This document shows positions 34,658 to 44,309 of a stretch of DNA of 64,000 nucleotides, in pieces. The notes beneath the pieces are model-generated. The model did no database searches. It saw only the letters and a list, made by a program, of their open reading frames with translations, and was not told the origin of the DNA. The DNA lies in the NCBI RefSeq assembly GCF_025567195.1, contig NZ_JAOQJF010000003.1, positions 62,001 through 126,000 on the forward strand, given 5' to 3'. This stretch comes from Alitiscatomonas aceti (GTDB taxonomy: Bacteria; Bacillota; Clostridia; Lachnospirales; Lachnospiraceae). Numbering within the stretch: the first letter of the stretch is position 1; every line of letters begins with the position of its first letter. The position numbers were made by a program, and so were the translations under genes.

Positions 34658-36001
34658 TTGACGAATCTTGTTGTGGAGGTATCCAGATACCTGATCATCC
34701 TTCTGATCGCCATTTACACATATTATAATTTCCGGTTCTTCTCCATGAAGGATCAGGAGGGCCGGGATCTGGCCTGCTCCAGACAGCTGGTCTGCATGTT
34801 CATGCTCCACTTTCTGGCGAATATGGTGATCGTTTTAAACACGGGGCTGGAGAGCCTGGCGTTCTTTTACGGGGCCCAGGTGATCTTCTTCCTGTGCTAT
34901 ATTTATCTGTACCGCTTTTTTTACCGGAACGTGTCCAGGCTCCTGGTGAATAATACGTGTATGCTTTTATGCACCAGCTTTATCATGCTGACCCGGTTAA
35001 ATCCCTCCCGGGCCATGCGTCAGTTTGTGATCGTGGCGGCAGCGGCTGTGATCACATGGATCATACCCCTGATCATTGACCGTGTATGGCAGCTGGCAAA
35101 GATCCCCTGGATCTACTGCGGCCTGGGGCTGGCCCTGCTGTCCGCCGTATGCCTTTTGGGAAACACGTCCTATGGGGCCCAGCTTTCCATCTCCATCGGC
35201 GGCTTTTCCTTCCAGCCGTCGGAGTTTGTGAAGATCAGCTTCGTGTTTTTTGTGGCCACCATGTTTTACCGTTCCACGGACTTTAAGACCATTGCCGTGA
35301 CCACGGCCGCAGCCGCAGCCCATGTGCTGGTTCTGGCTGCGTCCAGGGATCTGGGGAACGCCCTGATCTATTTTGTGTCCTATCTGATGATGCTTTTTGT
35401 GGCCACGTCCAACTGGTTTTATCTGGGAGCGGGGGCTGCCGGAGGAGCCGGGGCCGCTGTGGCGGCTTACCATATGTTTTCGCACGTAAGGCGGCGGGTC
35501 CAGGCCTGGAGGGATCCCTGGTCCGACGTGGATGACATCGGATACCAGGCGGCCCAGTCCCTGTTTGCCATCGGCACAGGCGGCTGGTTCGGTATGGGAC
35601 TTTACCAGGGAATGCCGGAAAAGATCCCGGTGGTGGATAAGGATTTTATTTTTTCAGCAGTTTCTGAGGAGCTGGGCGGGATCTATGCTCTTTGTCTTTT
35701 ATTTATCTGCGTGGGCTGCTTTCTCCAGTTCATGCTGATCGCTACGAAGATGCAGGCCATGTTTTATAAGCTCATTGCCTTCGGACTGGGAACGGTCTAT
35801 ATTACCCAGGTGTTCCTGACCGTCGGCGGAGCCACCAAATTCATCCCCTCCACCGGCGTGACCCTGCCCTTCGTCAGCTATGGAGGAAGCTCTGTGCTGG
35901 CTACCTTTATCCTTTTTAACATCATCCAGGGACTGTACATCTTAAAACGCGGAGAGGAGGAGGAAGATGAAAAAGACCAGGCCAAATCCCAGGGCCAATA
36001 A
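34658..36001 (+). CDS. SEDS family glycosyltransferase (FtsW/RodA/SpoVE)
   Basis: 447 residues, about twelve hydrophobic segments. The SEDS pattern is clear: FQPSEFVKISFVFF, SRDLGNALIYF, FIFSAVSEELGGIYAL and GVTLPFVSYGGSS. Polymerises lipid II into glycan strands together with a class B PBP. Starts at TTG 34658 with AGGTGA upstream. It overlaps the PBP gene by 35 bases, so the two very likely form one complex, as in the RodA-PbpA pairs of Actinobacteria. Confidence 0.92.
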   Translation: MTNLVVEVSRYLIILLIAIYTYYNFRFFSMKDQEGRDLACSRQLVCMFMLHFLANMVIVLNTGLESLAFFYGAQVIFFLCYIYLYRFFYRNVSRLLVNNTCMLLCTSFIMLTRLNPSRAMRQFVIVAAAAVITWIIPLIIDRVWQLAKIPWIYCGLGLALLSAVCLLGNTSYGAQLSISIGGFSFQPSEFVKISFVFFVATMFYRSTDFKTIAVTTAAAAAHVLVLAASRDLGNALIYFVSYLMMLFVATSNWFYLGAGAAGGAGAAVAAYHMFSHVRRRVQAWRDPWSDVDDIGYQAAQSLFAIGTGGWFGMGLYQGMPEKIPVVDKDFIFSAVSEELGGIYALCLLFICVGCFLQFMLIATKMQAMFYKLIAFGLGTVYITQVFLTVGGATKFIPSTGVTLPFVSYGGSSVLATFILFNIIQGLYILKRGEEEEDEKDQAKSQGQ

Positions 36002-37394
36002 AAATATCCTGTGGTTTGCATACGGCGTGGTGGGTGTGTTCGCTGCCATGGGACTCTATATGGGAGCCTTTCTCCAGTTCCGGAGCGAGGATGTGATCAA
36101 CAATCCATATAATGCCAGGATCGCCGGCATGGCGGACCGGGTGGTCCGCGGAAAGCTTCTGGCTGACGACGGAACGGTCATCGCAGAGACCGTGGTGGGA
36201 GAGGACGGGAAGGAGGCGAGAAGCTATCCTTACGGAGAACTGTTTGCCCATGTGGCCGGTTATTCCACCATGGGAAAGACAGGACTGGAATCCCTGGTGA
36301 ATTTCCATCTTCTGAGCTCCCATGTGAACCTTATGGAAAAGATCATAGATGAGCTGTCGGGAGAGAAGAGCACCGGAGACAATGTGGCGACGACCCTGAA
36401 CCTGCGTCTCCAGCAGACGGCCTGGGATGCCCTGGGAGACCGGAGGGGAGCAGTGATCGCCATGGAGCCGGATACAGGGAAGGTGCTGGCCATGGTATCC
36501 AAGCCGGCCTTTGATCCCAATACAGTGGAGGATGAATGGGACAGCCTGGTGAACGGGGACAGTAAGGAGGCTAGGCTTCTGAACCGGGCCACCCAGGGAC
36601 TTTACCCGCCTGGGTCCACCTTTAAGGTCATCACGGCCCTGGAATATATGAGGGAGCATCCGGGAGCCTATGACGGCTTTCACTTTTCCTGTGACGGGAT
36701 CTATGAATATGAGAATATCCGGATCCAGTGCTACCACAAAACGGCCCATGGAGAGGAGGATTTTGCAGCTTCCTTTGCCAATTCCTGCAACGGGGCCTTC
36801 GCTTCCCTGGGACTGGAGCTGGATCTTGACGGATTAAAGGGACTGTCCGAGCAGCTTTTATTCAACCGGGACCAGCCTCTCTCCATTCCTTATAAACAAA
36901 GCGTATACCAGATGGAAGCGGATGCAGAGGACTGGGAGATCATGCAGACGGCCATGGGCCAGGGAAGCACATTGATGACGCCCATGCACAATCTGATGGT
37001 CATGGCAGCCATTGCCAATGACGGGATCCTGATGAAGCCGTACTTTGTGGACCATGTGGAGAATCCTGGCGGCCAGACGGTGAAAAAATTCAAGCCGGAG
37101 GCCTATGGGGAGCTGATGGTGGCCAACGAGGCGGCGGCTTTAAAGGAGCTGCTGGTGCGGGTGGTAAACGAAGGGACCGGCTCCTCCTTAAGGACGGACG
37201 CCTACCAGGCAGCGGGAAAGACCGGCTCGGCGGAGTTTGAGACGGGGAAGGAGACCCATGCATGGTTTGTGGGCTATGCGCCTGCGGAGGATCCGAGGCT
37301 GGCTGTCTGTGTCATCGTGGAGGAAGGCGGCTCCGGAGGAAGAACGGCGGGCCCCATTGCAAAAAAGCTGTTCGACGCATATCTGATCCCCTGA
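35967..37394 (+). CDS. Class B penicillin-binding protein (PbpA-like transpeptidase)
   Basis: 475 residues. One N-terminal membrane helix (FAYGVVGVFAAMGLYMGAF), then the transpeptidase motifs: PPGSTFK (SxxK), NSCNGAF (SxN) and GKTGSAEF (KTG). Cross-links peptidoglycan outside the membrane. The short N-terminal domain resembles PbpA-type PBPs rather than the large PBP2. Translated from inside the SEDS gene. Confidence 0.93.
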   Translation: MKKTRPNPRANKNILWFAYGVVGVFAAMGLYMGAFLQFRSEDVINNPYNARIAGMADRVVRGKLLADDGTVIAETVVGEDGKEARSYPYGELFAHVAGYSTMGKTGLESLVNFHLLSSHVNLMEKIIDELSGEKSTGDNVATTLNLRLQQTAWDALGDRRGAVIAMEPDTGKVLAMVSKPAFDPNTVEDEWDSLVNGDSKEARLLNRATQGLYPPGSTFKVITALEYMREHPGAYDGFHFSCDGIYEYENIRIQCYHKTAHGEEDFAASFANSCNGAFASLGLELDLDGLKGLSEQLLFNRDQPLSIPYKQSVYQMEADAEDWEIMQTAMGQGSTLMTPMHNLMVMAAIANDGILMKPYFVDHVENPGGQTVKKFKPEAYGELMVANEAAALKELLVRVVNEGTGSSLRTDAYQAAGKTGSAEFETGKETHAWFVGYAPAEDPRLAVCVIVEEGGSGGRTAGPIAKKLFDAYLIP

Positions 37395-37413
37395 GACCGG
37401 CTTCCTTGAAACT

Positions 37414-37442
37414 GCTGGAAAAAAGGATTCCTTTTTTCCAGC
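37414..37442. terminator. Hairpin terminator after the PBP gene
   Basis: GCTGGAAAAAAGG (37414-37426) pairs perfectly with CCTTTTTTCCAGC (37430-37442) around a 3-base loop. The T run lies within the right arm rather than after it, so its strength is uncertain. Confidence 0.6.
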
Positions 37443-37528
37443 GGCCGTGATAGAATAGAGAATGACCGGGAAGCCGGAAAGACCGGCGGCGGAAAAGATA
37501 CGTATCCAGGAAAGAGAGGCGTGACAAT

Positions 37529-38548
37529 ATGAGAATTTTAGTAACTGGCGGAGCCGGATATATCGGCAGCCACACATGCCTGGAGCTTTTAAACCAGGGC
37601 CATGAGGTCGTTGTTTTCGATAATCTGAGCAATTCCTCCGAGGAATCCTTACGGAGGGTAAAAAAGCTGACCGGAAAGGATATCGTCTTTTATAAGGCGG
37701 ATATGCTGGACCGGGATGCGCTGGAGGCGATCTTTGAAAAGGAAAAGATCGATGCAGTGATCCATTTTGCAGGCTTAAAGGCCGTGGGGGAATCTGTGGC
37801 CAAGCCCCTGGAGTATTATTACAACAACATCACCGGAACCCTGGTGCTCTGTGACGTTATGAGAAAGCACGGAGTAAAGAAGATCATCTTCAGCTCCTCT
37901 GCCACCGTATACGGCGATCCTGCCTTTGTGCCGATCACCGAGGACTGCCCCAAGGGACAGTGCACCAATCCCTACGGCCAGACCAAGAGCATGCTGGAGC
38001 AGATCCTTACGGATATCCAGAAAGCGGATCCGGAGTGGACTGTGATCCTGTTACGTTATTTTAATCCGGTGGGCGCCCATGAGAGCGGCATGATCGGAGA
38101 AGACCCGGCCGGCATCCCCAACAACCTGACGCCCTACATCACTCAGGTGGCTGTGGGTAAGCTGAAAGAGGTGGGCGTATTCGGAGACGACTACGATACG
38201 CCGGACGGAACGGGAGTCCGGGATTATATCCATGTGATGGATCTGGCAGACGGCCATGTAAAGGCCTTAAAGAAATTTGAGGATACCCCGGCAGTCTATA
38301 TTTATAACCTGGGAACCGGACACGGATACAGCGTCCTGGATATGATCCATGCATTCTCCAGGGCTGTGGGAAAAGAGATCCCCTATGTGATCAAGCCCAG
38401 ACGGGCCGGCGACATCGCCACCTGCTATGCAGACGCTGCAAAGGCGAAGGAAGAGCTGGGCTGGGAAGCAAAACGCGGGATCGACGATATGTGCGCCGAT
38501 GGATGGAGATGGCAGTCCATGAATCCCAACGGGTACAGAGAAGCATAA
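37529..38548 (+). CDS. galE: UDP-glucose 4-epimerase
   Basis: 339 residues. NAD-binding GGAGYIGSH, SSSATVYGDP and the catalytic Tyr/Lys in NPYGQTKSMLE are present. Interconverts UDP-glucose and UDP-galactose for sugar use and surface polysaccharides. It stands between terminators as a single-gene unit. Confidence 0.96.
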   Translation: MRILVTGGAGYIGSHTCLELLNQGHEVVVFDNLSNSSEESLRRVKKLTGKDIVFYKADMLDRDALEAIFEKEKIDAVIHFAGLKAVGESVAKPLEYYYNNITGTLVLCDVMRKHGVKKIIFSSSATVYGDPAFVPITEDCPKGQCTNPYGQTKSMLEQILTDIQKADPEWTVILLRYFNPVGAHESGMIGEDPAGIPNNLTPYITQVAVGKLKEVGVFGDDYDTPDGTGVRDYIHVMDLADGHVKALKKFEDTPAVYIYNLGTGHGYSVLDMIHAFSRAVGKEIPYVIKPRRAGDIATCYADAAKAKEELGWEAKRGIDDMCADGWRWQSMNPNGYREA

Positions 38549-38557
38549 AAGAAAAAC

Positions 38558-38595
38558 AAGGCCATCGGGAGCTTTCCCATGGCCTTTTTATGGAG
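38558..38595 (+). terminator. Terminator after galE
   Basis: AAGGCCAT (38558-38565 region) pairs with ATGGCCTT with more pairing inside, followed by five T. The T tail runs straight into the ribosome site (TGGAGGGG) of the next gene at 38604. Confidence 0.85.
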
Positions 38596-38603
38596 GGGCT
38601 TAC

Positions 38604-40523
38604 ATGAAGAAGATCGATATCAGAGATTTTATGAACTATCATTATCCCACAGGGCTCACAGCGGCTCCAGATGGAAAGCACGGCGTTTTTGCAGTGGTGG
38701 ACGTCAACGAAAAGGAAAACTGCTATGATTCCTGTCTGTGGACCATGGATCTTTTCGACGGAAGCGTCCGGAAGCTGACGTCCGGAAGAAAAGAGAGGAA
38801 TTTTTCCTGGATCGACGGGGAAACGCTTCTCTTTGCCGGCTGCCGGGAAAAGGAATATAAAGATAAGATCGAGGACGGAGAGACCTGGACCTGCTTTTAT
38901 ACCATCGGCCTTCACGGGGGAGAGGCGGAGTTTTCCTTTGCCGTTCCTTATGCTGTGGGAAAATTCGCCGTATGCGGGAACAAGGTATTCATGTCCGTGA
39001 AATACGAGTACGCCAAAGAGGAAAAGGATTATGAGGTCTTTGACGAGCTTCCCTTCTGGGCCAACGGAAAGGGCGTGGTCAATAAAAAGCGGAACCGTCT
39101 GGCCGTTTACGACCGAGAGAAGGAAACCCTGGAGATCATAACCCCGGAATACGAAACTGTGGAGAATTTCTGGCTGGAGGAGGACTGCCTCCTGTATACG
39201 GGAGTCCAGTATACGGATCTGAAATCCTGGAGACCGGGCCTCTACCGGGTGGGACTGGAAGGCTATGAACGGGAAACACTGATCCCCCAGGACCGGATGC
39301 GGATCGACTATGCCTGCATCTTAAAGGGAAGCGTCACACTGTTCGGATCGGAAATGAAGACCTATGGCGTCAATGAGAATCCGCAGCTTTTCCGTCTGGA
39401 GGATGGAACGCTTAAGGAGCTGGCATTCTTCGACCGGAGCATTCATAACTCCATCTGCAGCGACTGTAAATTTGCAGACGGGGAAGGGATCGTCCACGAT
39501 GACGAAAGGATCTATTTCATCTCCACCTTCAGAAAGCAGAGCGTCATCTGCTCCGTGGACGCAGAGGGGAATTTTGAGACCCTTTACGACCGCCAGGGTA
39601 GCGTCCATACCTTATCCCTGGGAGCCGGAGCCGTATGGTATACCGCTATGCGGGATATGGGGCTGACGGAAATTTACCGTCTGAAGGACGGGAAGGAAGA
39701 GAAGCTCACGGCCTTCAACGACGGACTGCTGGCGGAACGGGACGTATGCCCGGTGGAGGAATTTACCTTTACATATAAGGACGTGGAGCTGGACGGCTAT
39801 GTGATGAAGCCGGCAGGCTTCGATCCGGAAAAGAAATATCCGGCGCTCCTTACGGTCCACGGCGGCCCCAGAGCCACCTTTGGCCCGGTGTTCTTCCATG
39901 AAAGCCAGGCCTTTGCCAATGCGGGCTACTTTGTATTTTTCACCAACCCCGTGGGTAGCGACGGCCGCGGAAACGCCTTTGCAGACCTTTCCGGCCGGTA
40001 TGGCACCGTGGATTTTGAAAACTGCCTGGCCATGACCGACGAGGTATTAAAGCGCTATCCCCAGATCGATGAAAAGCGGGTGGGGATCATGGGCGGAAGC
40101 TATGGAGGCTTCATGTGCAACTGGGCCATCGGAAACACCGACCGGTTTGCGGCGGCGGCCTCCCAGAGGAGCATCTCCAACTGGATCTCCCTCAGCATGA
40201 CCACAGATATTGGATATTCCTTCGACCTCCAGGAGACGGCCGGCGATCCCTGGAACAGCCCGGATAAGATGTGGGTATGCTCACCCTTAAAATACGCCCA
40301 TAAGGCCAAGACGCCCACCCTGTTCATCCAGTCGGACGAGGACTACCGCTGCTATATGGGCGACGCCCTCCAGATGTTCTCTGCCCTGAAATATTTTGGC
40401 GTAGAGACCCGGATGTGCCTGTTCCATGGGGAAAACCATGAGCTGTCCCGGTCCGGCAAGCCCTCCCACCGGCTCCGCAGACTTTCGGAAATGATGGAGT
40501 GGTTTGAAAAATATCTGAAATAG
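38604..40523 (+). CDS. S9 family prolyl oligopeptidase-type peptidase
   Basis: 639 residues: an N-terminal beta-propeller and a C-terminal alpha/beta hydrolase. The serine is in GIMGGSYGGFM, the aspartate in FIQSDEDYRC and the histidine in FHGENHELSRSG. LLTVHGGPRATFG forms the oxyanion part. Acylaminoacyl-peptidase-like; cleaves short peptides in the cytosol. No signal peptide. Confidence 0.93.
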   Translation: MKKIDIRDFMNYHYPTGLTAAPDGKHGVFAVVDVNEKENCYDSCLWTMDLFDGSVRKLTSGRKERNFSWIDGETLLFAGCREKEYKDKIEDGETWTCFYTIGLHGGEAEFSFAVPYAVGKFAVCGNKVFMSVKYEYAKEEKDYEVFDELPFWANGKGVVNKKRNRLAVYDREKETLEIITPEYETVENFWLEEDCLLYTGVQYTDLKSWRPGLYRVGLEGYERETLIPQDRMRIDYACILKGSVTLFGSEMKTYGVNENPQLFRLEDGTLKELAFFDRSIHNSICSDCKFADGEGIVHDDERIYFISTFRKQSVICSVDAEGNFETLYDRQGSVHTLSLGAGAVWYTAMRDMGLTEIYRLKDGKEEKLTAFNDGLLAERDVCPVEEFTFTYKDVELDGYVMKPAGFDPEKKYPALLTVHGGPRATFGPVFFHESQAFANAGYFVFFTNPVGSDGRGNAFADLSGRYGTVDFENCLAMTDEVLKRYPQIDEKRVGIMGGSYGGFMCNWAIGNTDRFAAAASQRSISNWISLSMTTDIGYSFDLQETAGDPWNSPDKMWVCSPLKYAHKAKTPTLFIQSDEDYRCYMGDALQMFSALKYFGVETRMCLFHGENHELSRSGKPSHRLRRLSEMMEWFEKYLK

Positions 40524-40549
40524 GAAAAATATATCCTATAAAACGTGGG

Positions 40550-40578
40550 TTGCAAAACTGTCAAAAAAGAAGTATACT
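40550..40578 (+). promoter_or_regulatory. Promoter of the Nudix gene
   Basis: TTGCAA (40550-40555), 17 bases, TATACT (40573-40578). The leader is about 60 bases. Confidence 0.7.
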
Positions 40579-40645
40579 AGTCCCAGCGTATCAGACACAC
40601 CAAATAAGGCGGCCTCTCTGGCGTCTTACAACAGGAGGGATTGCA

Positions 40646-41098
40646 ATGATAGAGGCAACGAGCTGTGGCGGTGTGGTTATATTTCGCGGCAAGATCCTGG
40701 TCCTTTATAAGAATTACAAGAACAAATATGAAGGCTGGGTCCTGCCCAAGGGAACTGTGGAACCGGGCGAAGAGTTTAAGGAAACCGCCCTCAGGGAGGT
40801 GAAGGAGGAGACTGGCGTTACCGCTTCGATCATTAAATATATCGGAAAGAGCCAGTATTCTTTCAGCACGCCCCAGGATACGGTGGAAAAGGACGTACAC
40901 TGGTATCTGATGATGGCAGACAGTTATTACAGCAAACCACAGCGGGAGGAATATTTCGTGGATTCCGGATACTACAAGTTTTATGAGGCCTACCATCTTC
41001 TGAAATTCTCCAATGAGAAGCAGATCCTGGAAAAAGCCTATAACGAGTACCTGGACCTGAAGCGGAGTAACCTTTGGGGCAACAAAAAATATTTTTAA
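40646..41098 (+). CDS. Nudix hydrolase
   Basis: 150 residues. The Nudix box is complete: GTVEPGEEFKETALREV with EETGV. Removes nucleoside diphosphate-linked groups; substrate not predictable. ATG 40646 has AGGAGGG upstream; an in-frame start at 40550 lies in the promoter. Confidence 0.92.
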   Translation: MIEATSCGGVVIFRGKILVLYKNYKNKYEGWVLPKGTVEPGEEFKETALREVKEETGVTASIIKYIGKSQYSFSTPQDTVEKDVHWYLMMADSYYSKPQREEYFVDSGYYKFYEAYHLLKFSNEKQILEKAYNEYLDLKRSNLWGNKKYF

Positions 41099-41103
41099 AG
41101 GCA

Positions 41104-41141
41104 AAGGAAGGCGTGGGCCCATGGGTGCGCCTTCCTTTTTT
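41104..41141 (+). terminator. Terminator after the Nudix gene
   Basis: AAGGAAGGCG (41104-41113) pairs with CGCCTTCCTT (41128-41137), then a T run. Confidence 0.92.
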
Positions 41142-41191
41142 CTGCCCTTTTCCCTGCTGCATGGCAGGATCTGTGGATGTTTGCCGGAATT

Positions 41192-41265
41192 TAACTTTAG
41201 CGCGTTGAACTTCATGAAATTTAAAGTTATGTACTGTTGACGTAACAGCTTTTTTGTAGTACAAT
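41192..41265 (+). promoter_or_regulatory. Promoter and inverted repeats upstream of the TrpX-like gene
   Basis: TTGACG (41237-41242), 17 bases, TACAAT (41260-41265). Just upstream lie the inverted repeat TAACTTTA (41192-41199) / TAAAGTTA (41222-41229) and, between them, the palindrome TTCATGAA (41211-41218). These may bind a regulator. No T-box leader is visible between promoter and gene. Confidence 0.65.
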
Positions 41266-41303
41266 CTGTGTTATGAATTTTATTGCGGAGGAGAATCTGT
41301 ATT

Positions 41304-42383
41304 ATGAGAAAGAACGTGAAAGTATTATCCTTAATTCTGGCGGGGGCCATGGCCATGTCGCTGGCAGGCTGTTCCGGCTCCGGAAGTAAAGACAGCGCAA
41401 AAGAAACGGCTGCAAAGAGTGAGGCAAAAGAAGCGGGAGCGGAAAGCTCCGGGCAGGAGACCTCCAAAGCCGCCGGGGCAGAAGAGGCAGACGCATCGGG
41501 AGAAACGTATCAGATCGGTGTGCTCCAGCTGGTCCAGCATGACGCTCTGGACGCTGCCAACAAGGGCTTTTTCGCGGCCCTGGACGAGGCTGGTATCAAT
41601 TATGAGGCAGACCAGCAGAATGCCTCCGGCGAACAGGCCAACTGTATGACCATTGCAGAGAAGCTGGTAAACGACGGCAGCGATCTGATCCTTGCCATTG
41701 CCACTCCGGCGGCCCAGGCAGTGGCCGGCGTGACAGAGGAGATCCCGGTGCTTCTGACAGCTGTGACCGATCCGGCAGAATCCGGGCTGGTAAACGACAA
41801 TGAAAAGCCCGGCGTCAACGTATCGGGAACCTCGGATCTGACGCCGGTAAAGGAGCAGATCGATCTGCTGAAGGAGCTGCTTCCCGACGCAGAAAAAGTG
41901 GGTTTCCTGTACTGCTCGGCAGAAAGCAATTCCCAGCTCCAGATCGCCATGGCCGAAGAGGCCTGTAAGGAGGCGGGGCTTTCCTGTGAGGAGTATACGG
42001 TTCCCAGCTCCAACGAAATCCAGAGCGTGGTGGAGTCCATGGTGGGCAAGGTGGACGTGATCTATGCGCCTACGGATAATGTGATCGCTGCCGGTATGTC
42101 CACCGTTGCCATGATCGCCACGGACAACCAGATCCCGGTGATCTGCGGAGAGGCCGGCATGGTAAACGCCGGGGGACTTGCCACCTACGGCATTGATTAC
42201 TACCAGCTGGGCTACATGACCGGCGAGCAGGCCATTGAGATCCTTACAAAGGGTGCAGATGTGGCAGAAATGCCCATCGGCTACCTTCCGGCAGAGCGTT
42301 GTGCTCTGACAGTCAATAAGACCACAGCCGACGCTCTGGGGATCGATATTTCCGGCCTGGAAGGCGCTGAGATCGTAGAATAG
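41304..42383 (+). CDS. TrpX-like ABC binding lipoprotein (ABC_sub_bind family)
   Basis: 359 residues. Lipobox SLAGC, a Ser/Lys/Glu linker, then the PF04392-type domain (YQIGVLQLVQHDALDAANKG, ILAIATPAAQAV, VTDPAESGLV). Homologues in the same gene order are the proposed tryptophan/tyrosine importer TrpXYZ of Firmicutes. ATG 41304 has GGAGGAG upstream. Confidence 0.9.
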   Translation: MRKNVKVLSLILAGAMAMSLAGCSGSGSKDSAKETAAKSEAKEAGAESSGQETSKAAGAEEADASGETYQIGVLQLVQHDALDAANKGFFAALDEAGINYEADQQNASGEQANCMTIAEKLVNDGSDLILAIATPAAQAVAGVTEEIPVLLTAVTDPAESGLVNDNEKPGVNVSGTSDLTPVKEQIDLLKELLPDAEKVGFLYCSAESNSQLQIAMAEEACKEAGLSCEEYTVPSSNEIQSVVESMVGKVDVIYAPTDNVIAAGMSTVAMIATDNQIPVICGEAGMVNAGGLATYGIDYYQLGYMTGEQAIEILTKGADVAEMPIGYLPAERCALTVNKTTADALGIDISGLEGAEIVE

Positions 42384-42412
42384 GAAAAAAGAGGATAAGC
42401 GGGGAAAGAAAA

Positions 42413-43336
42413 ATGAGTGGTATACTTGTTGCAATGCAGGGCGCTGTGGCACAGGGCGTCCTGTGGGGGATCATGGTACTGGGCGTGTACATCACCTACC
42501 GGCTTCTGGATATCGCAGATCTGACGGTGGACGGGAGCTTTGCCCTGGGAGGGTGCGTCTGCGCCACTCTGATCATTAATTTTGATCTGGATACACTGGC
42601 AGCGCTCCTGTTGTCTATGCTGGCCGGAATGGCCGCGGGCGCTGTGACGGGGATCCTGCATACGGTCCTGGAGATCCCGGCGATCCTGGCCGGGATCCTG
42701 ACCCAGATCTCTCTGTGGTCCATAAACTTACGGATCATGAGCGGAAAATCCAATCTTCCGTTATTAAAGCTGAAAACACTCATTTCCAGCGTAGGAGACA
42801 GCCTGGGGATCACCCAGGCCCAGGCGTCGATCCTGGTGGGCGTGGCTGCGGCCGTTCTCATTGTGGCCGTGCTGTACTGGTTTTTCGGAACAGAGATCGG
42901 AAGCGCTCTCCGGGCCACGGGAAACAACGAGGACATGATCCGCGCCCTGGGAGTCAATGTGAAGCGGATGAAGCTTCTGGGACTGATGCTAAGCAACGGC
43001 CTGGTGGGGCTTTCCGGAGCCCTGGTGTGCCAGCACCAGAAATATGCGGATATCAACATGGGCCGCGGCGCCATCGTCATCGGCCTGGCTGCCATTGTCA
43101 TCGGCGAGGTGCTCATGGGACGGCTCATTAACTTTGCCTGCAAGCTGAGCTCCGTGGTGGTGGGCGCTGTGATCTACTTCCTGATCCGTGCCCTGGTGCT
43201 CCGGGTGGGCCTGGAGACCAATGATATGAACCTGTTTACGGCCGTATTTGTGGCCTTCTCCTTAAGCGTTCCTGTGCTTCTGGGAAAATGGAGGGCCAGG
43301 AAGGAATATTCGGAAACAGGGGAGGAGGATTCATAA
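42413..43336 (+). CDS. TrpY-like ABC permease
   Basis: 307 residues, about nine hydrophobic segments, of the branched-chain-type permease class: GIMVLGVYITYRLLDIADLTVDGSF and ATGNNEDMIRALGVN. Stop overlaps the ATPase start by one base. Forms the pore of the importer. Confidence 0.9.
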   Translation: MSGILVAMQGAVAQGVLWGIMVLGVYITYRLLDIADLTVDGSFALGGCVCATLIINFDLDTLAALLLSMLAGMAAGAVTGILHTVLEIPAILAGILTQISLWSINLRIMSGKSNLPLLKLKTLISSVGDSLGITQAQASILVGVAAAVLIVAVLYWFFGTEIGSALRATGNNEDMIRALGVNVKRMKLLGLMLSNGLVGLSGALVCQHQKYADINMGRGAIVIGLAAIVIGEVLMGRLINFACKLSSVVVGAVIYFLIRALVLRVGLETNDMNLFTAVFVAFSLSVPVLLGKWRARKEYSETGEEDS

Positions 43337-44133
43337 TGCTTACGATCACCAATGTACGGAAAACATTCAATAAAGGAACCATCAATGAGAAAAAGGCCCT
43401 CTGCGGTCTGAACCTTCATCTGGATCCCGGCGACTTTGTGACGGTCATCGGGGGAAACGGAGCCGGAAAATCCACCATGCTGAACATGATCGCCGGGGTA
43501 TATCCCATCGATTCGGGGAAGATCGAGATCGACGGCGTCAATATCTCCAGGGAGCCGGAATATAAAAGGGCCCAGTACATCGGCCGCGTGTTCCAGGATC
43601 CCATGCGGGGAACGGCCGCGGGCATGGAGATCCAGGAAAATCTGGCTCTGGCCCTCCGGAGAGGAAGGAAGCGGGGACTCTCCTGGGGCATCAGGGCCAA
43701 CGAAAAGGATTTTTACCGGGAAGCCCTGACGAAGCTGGGGCTGGGGCTCCAGACCCGGATGACCAGTAAGGTGGGTCTTCTTTCCGGGGGACAGCGCCAG
43801 GCGCTGACGCTTCTGATGGCGACTCTGGAAAAGCCCAAACTCCTCCTTCTGGACGAGCACACGGCGGCCCTGGATCCCAAGACTGCCAAAAAGGTACTGG
43901 AGCTGACCGATGAGATCATAAAAGAGCGGGAGCTGACTGCCCTTATGGTCACCCACAACATGAAGGACGCGATCCAGTACGGAAACCGTCTGATCATGAT
44001 GCACGAGGGCCGCATCATCTACGATGTGGCGGGAGAGGAAAAAAAGAACCTCCAGGTGGAGGATCTGTTAAAGAAGTTTGGAGAGGCCAGCGGCGGCGAG
44101 TTCGCCAACGACCGGATGATGCTGGCGAAGTAA
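43336..44133 (+). CDS. TrpZ-like ABC ATPase
   Basis: 265 residues. Walker A GGNGAGKST, signature LLSGGQRQALTLLMAT, Walker B LLLLDEHTAALDP and H-loop MVTHNM. ATG 43336 was chosen because GGAGGAGG precedes it; an in-frame start at 43288 lies inside the permease gene. Energises the importer. Confidence 0.93.
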   Translation: MLTITNVRKTFNKGTINEKKALCGLNLHLDPGDFVTVIGGNGAGKSTMLNMIAGVYPIDSGKIEIDGVNISREPEYKRAQYIGRVFQDPMRGTAAGMEIQENLALALRRGRKRGLSWGIRANEKDFYREALTKLGLGLQTRMTSKVGLLSGGQRQALTLLMATLEKPKLLLLDEHTAALDPKTAKKVLELTDEIIKERELTALMVTHNMKDAIQYGNRLIMMHEGRIIYDVAGEEKKNLQVEDLLKKFGEASGGEFANDRMMLAK

Positions 44134-44146
44134 GGGATCCAGACAG

Positions 44147-44208
44147 GTTCTGGAGGGCCGGGAGACGGTTTCTCGAGCGGCGTCCCGGACCGGAGACAAC
44201 TCCAGGAC
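44147..44208 (+). other. Nested hairpins in the 3' region of the trpXYZ-like operon
   Basis: GTTCTGGAG (44147-44155) pairs with CTCCAGGAC (44200-44208) with one wobble, enclosing CCGGGA (44158-44163) with TCCCGG (44183-44188). It lies between the last gene and its terminator. It could be a small RNA or an mRNA-stabilising element. Confidence 0.4.
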
Positions 44209-44309
44209 ATCCTAGCGGCTGGCGATTCTGTGAATGCCATCTGCCGGACTGGGACTGGCCTGGAGACCGGGAACAGAGCTGACCTGCCCAGGATATGCAG
44301 ATAAGATAA

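Noticed and set aside
41331..42452. 373-codon minus-strand frame opposite the TrpX-like gene
   Set aside because: Lies wholly opposite a recognised binding-protein gene and its promoter side has no ribosome site; a codon-bias artefact.
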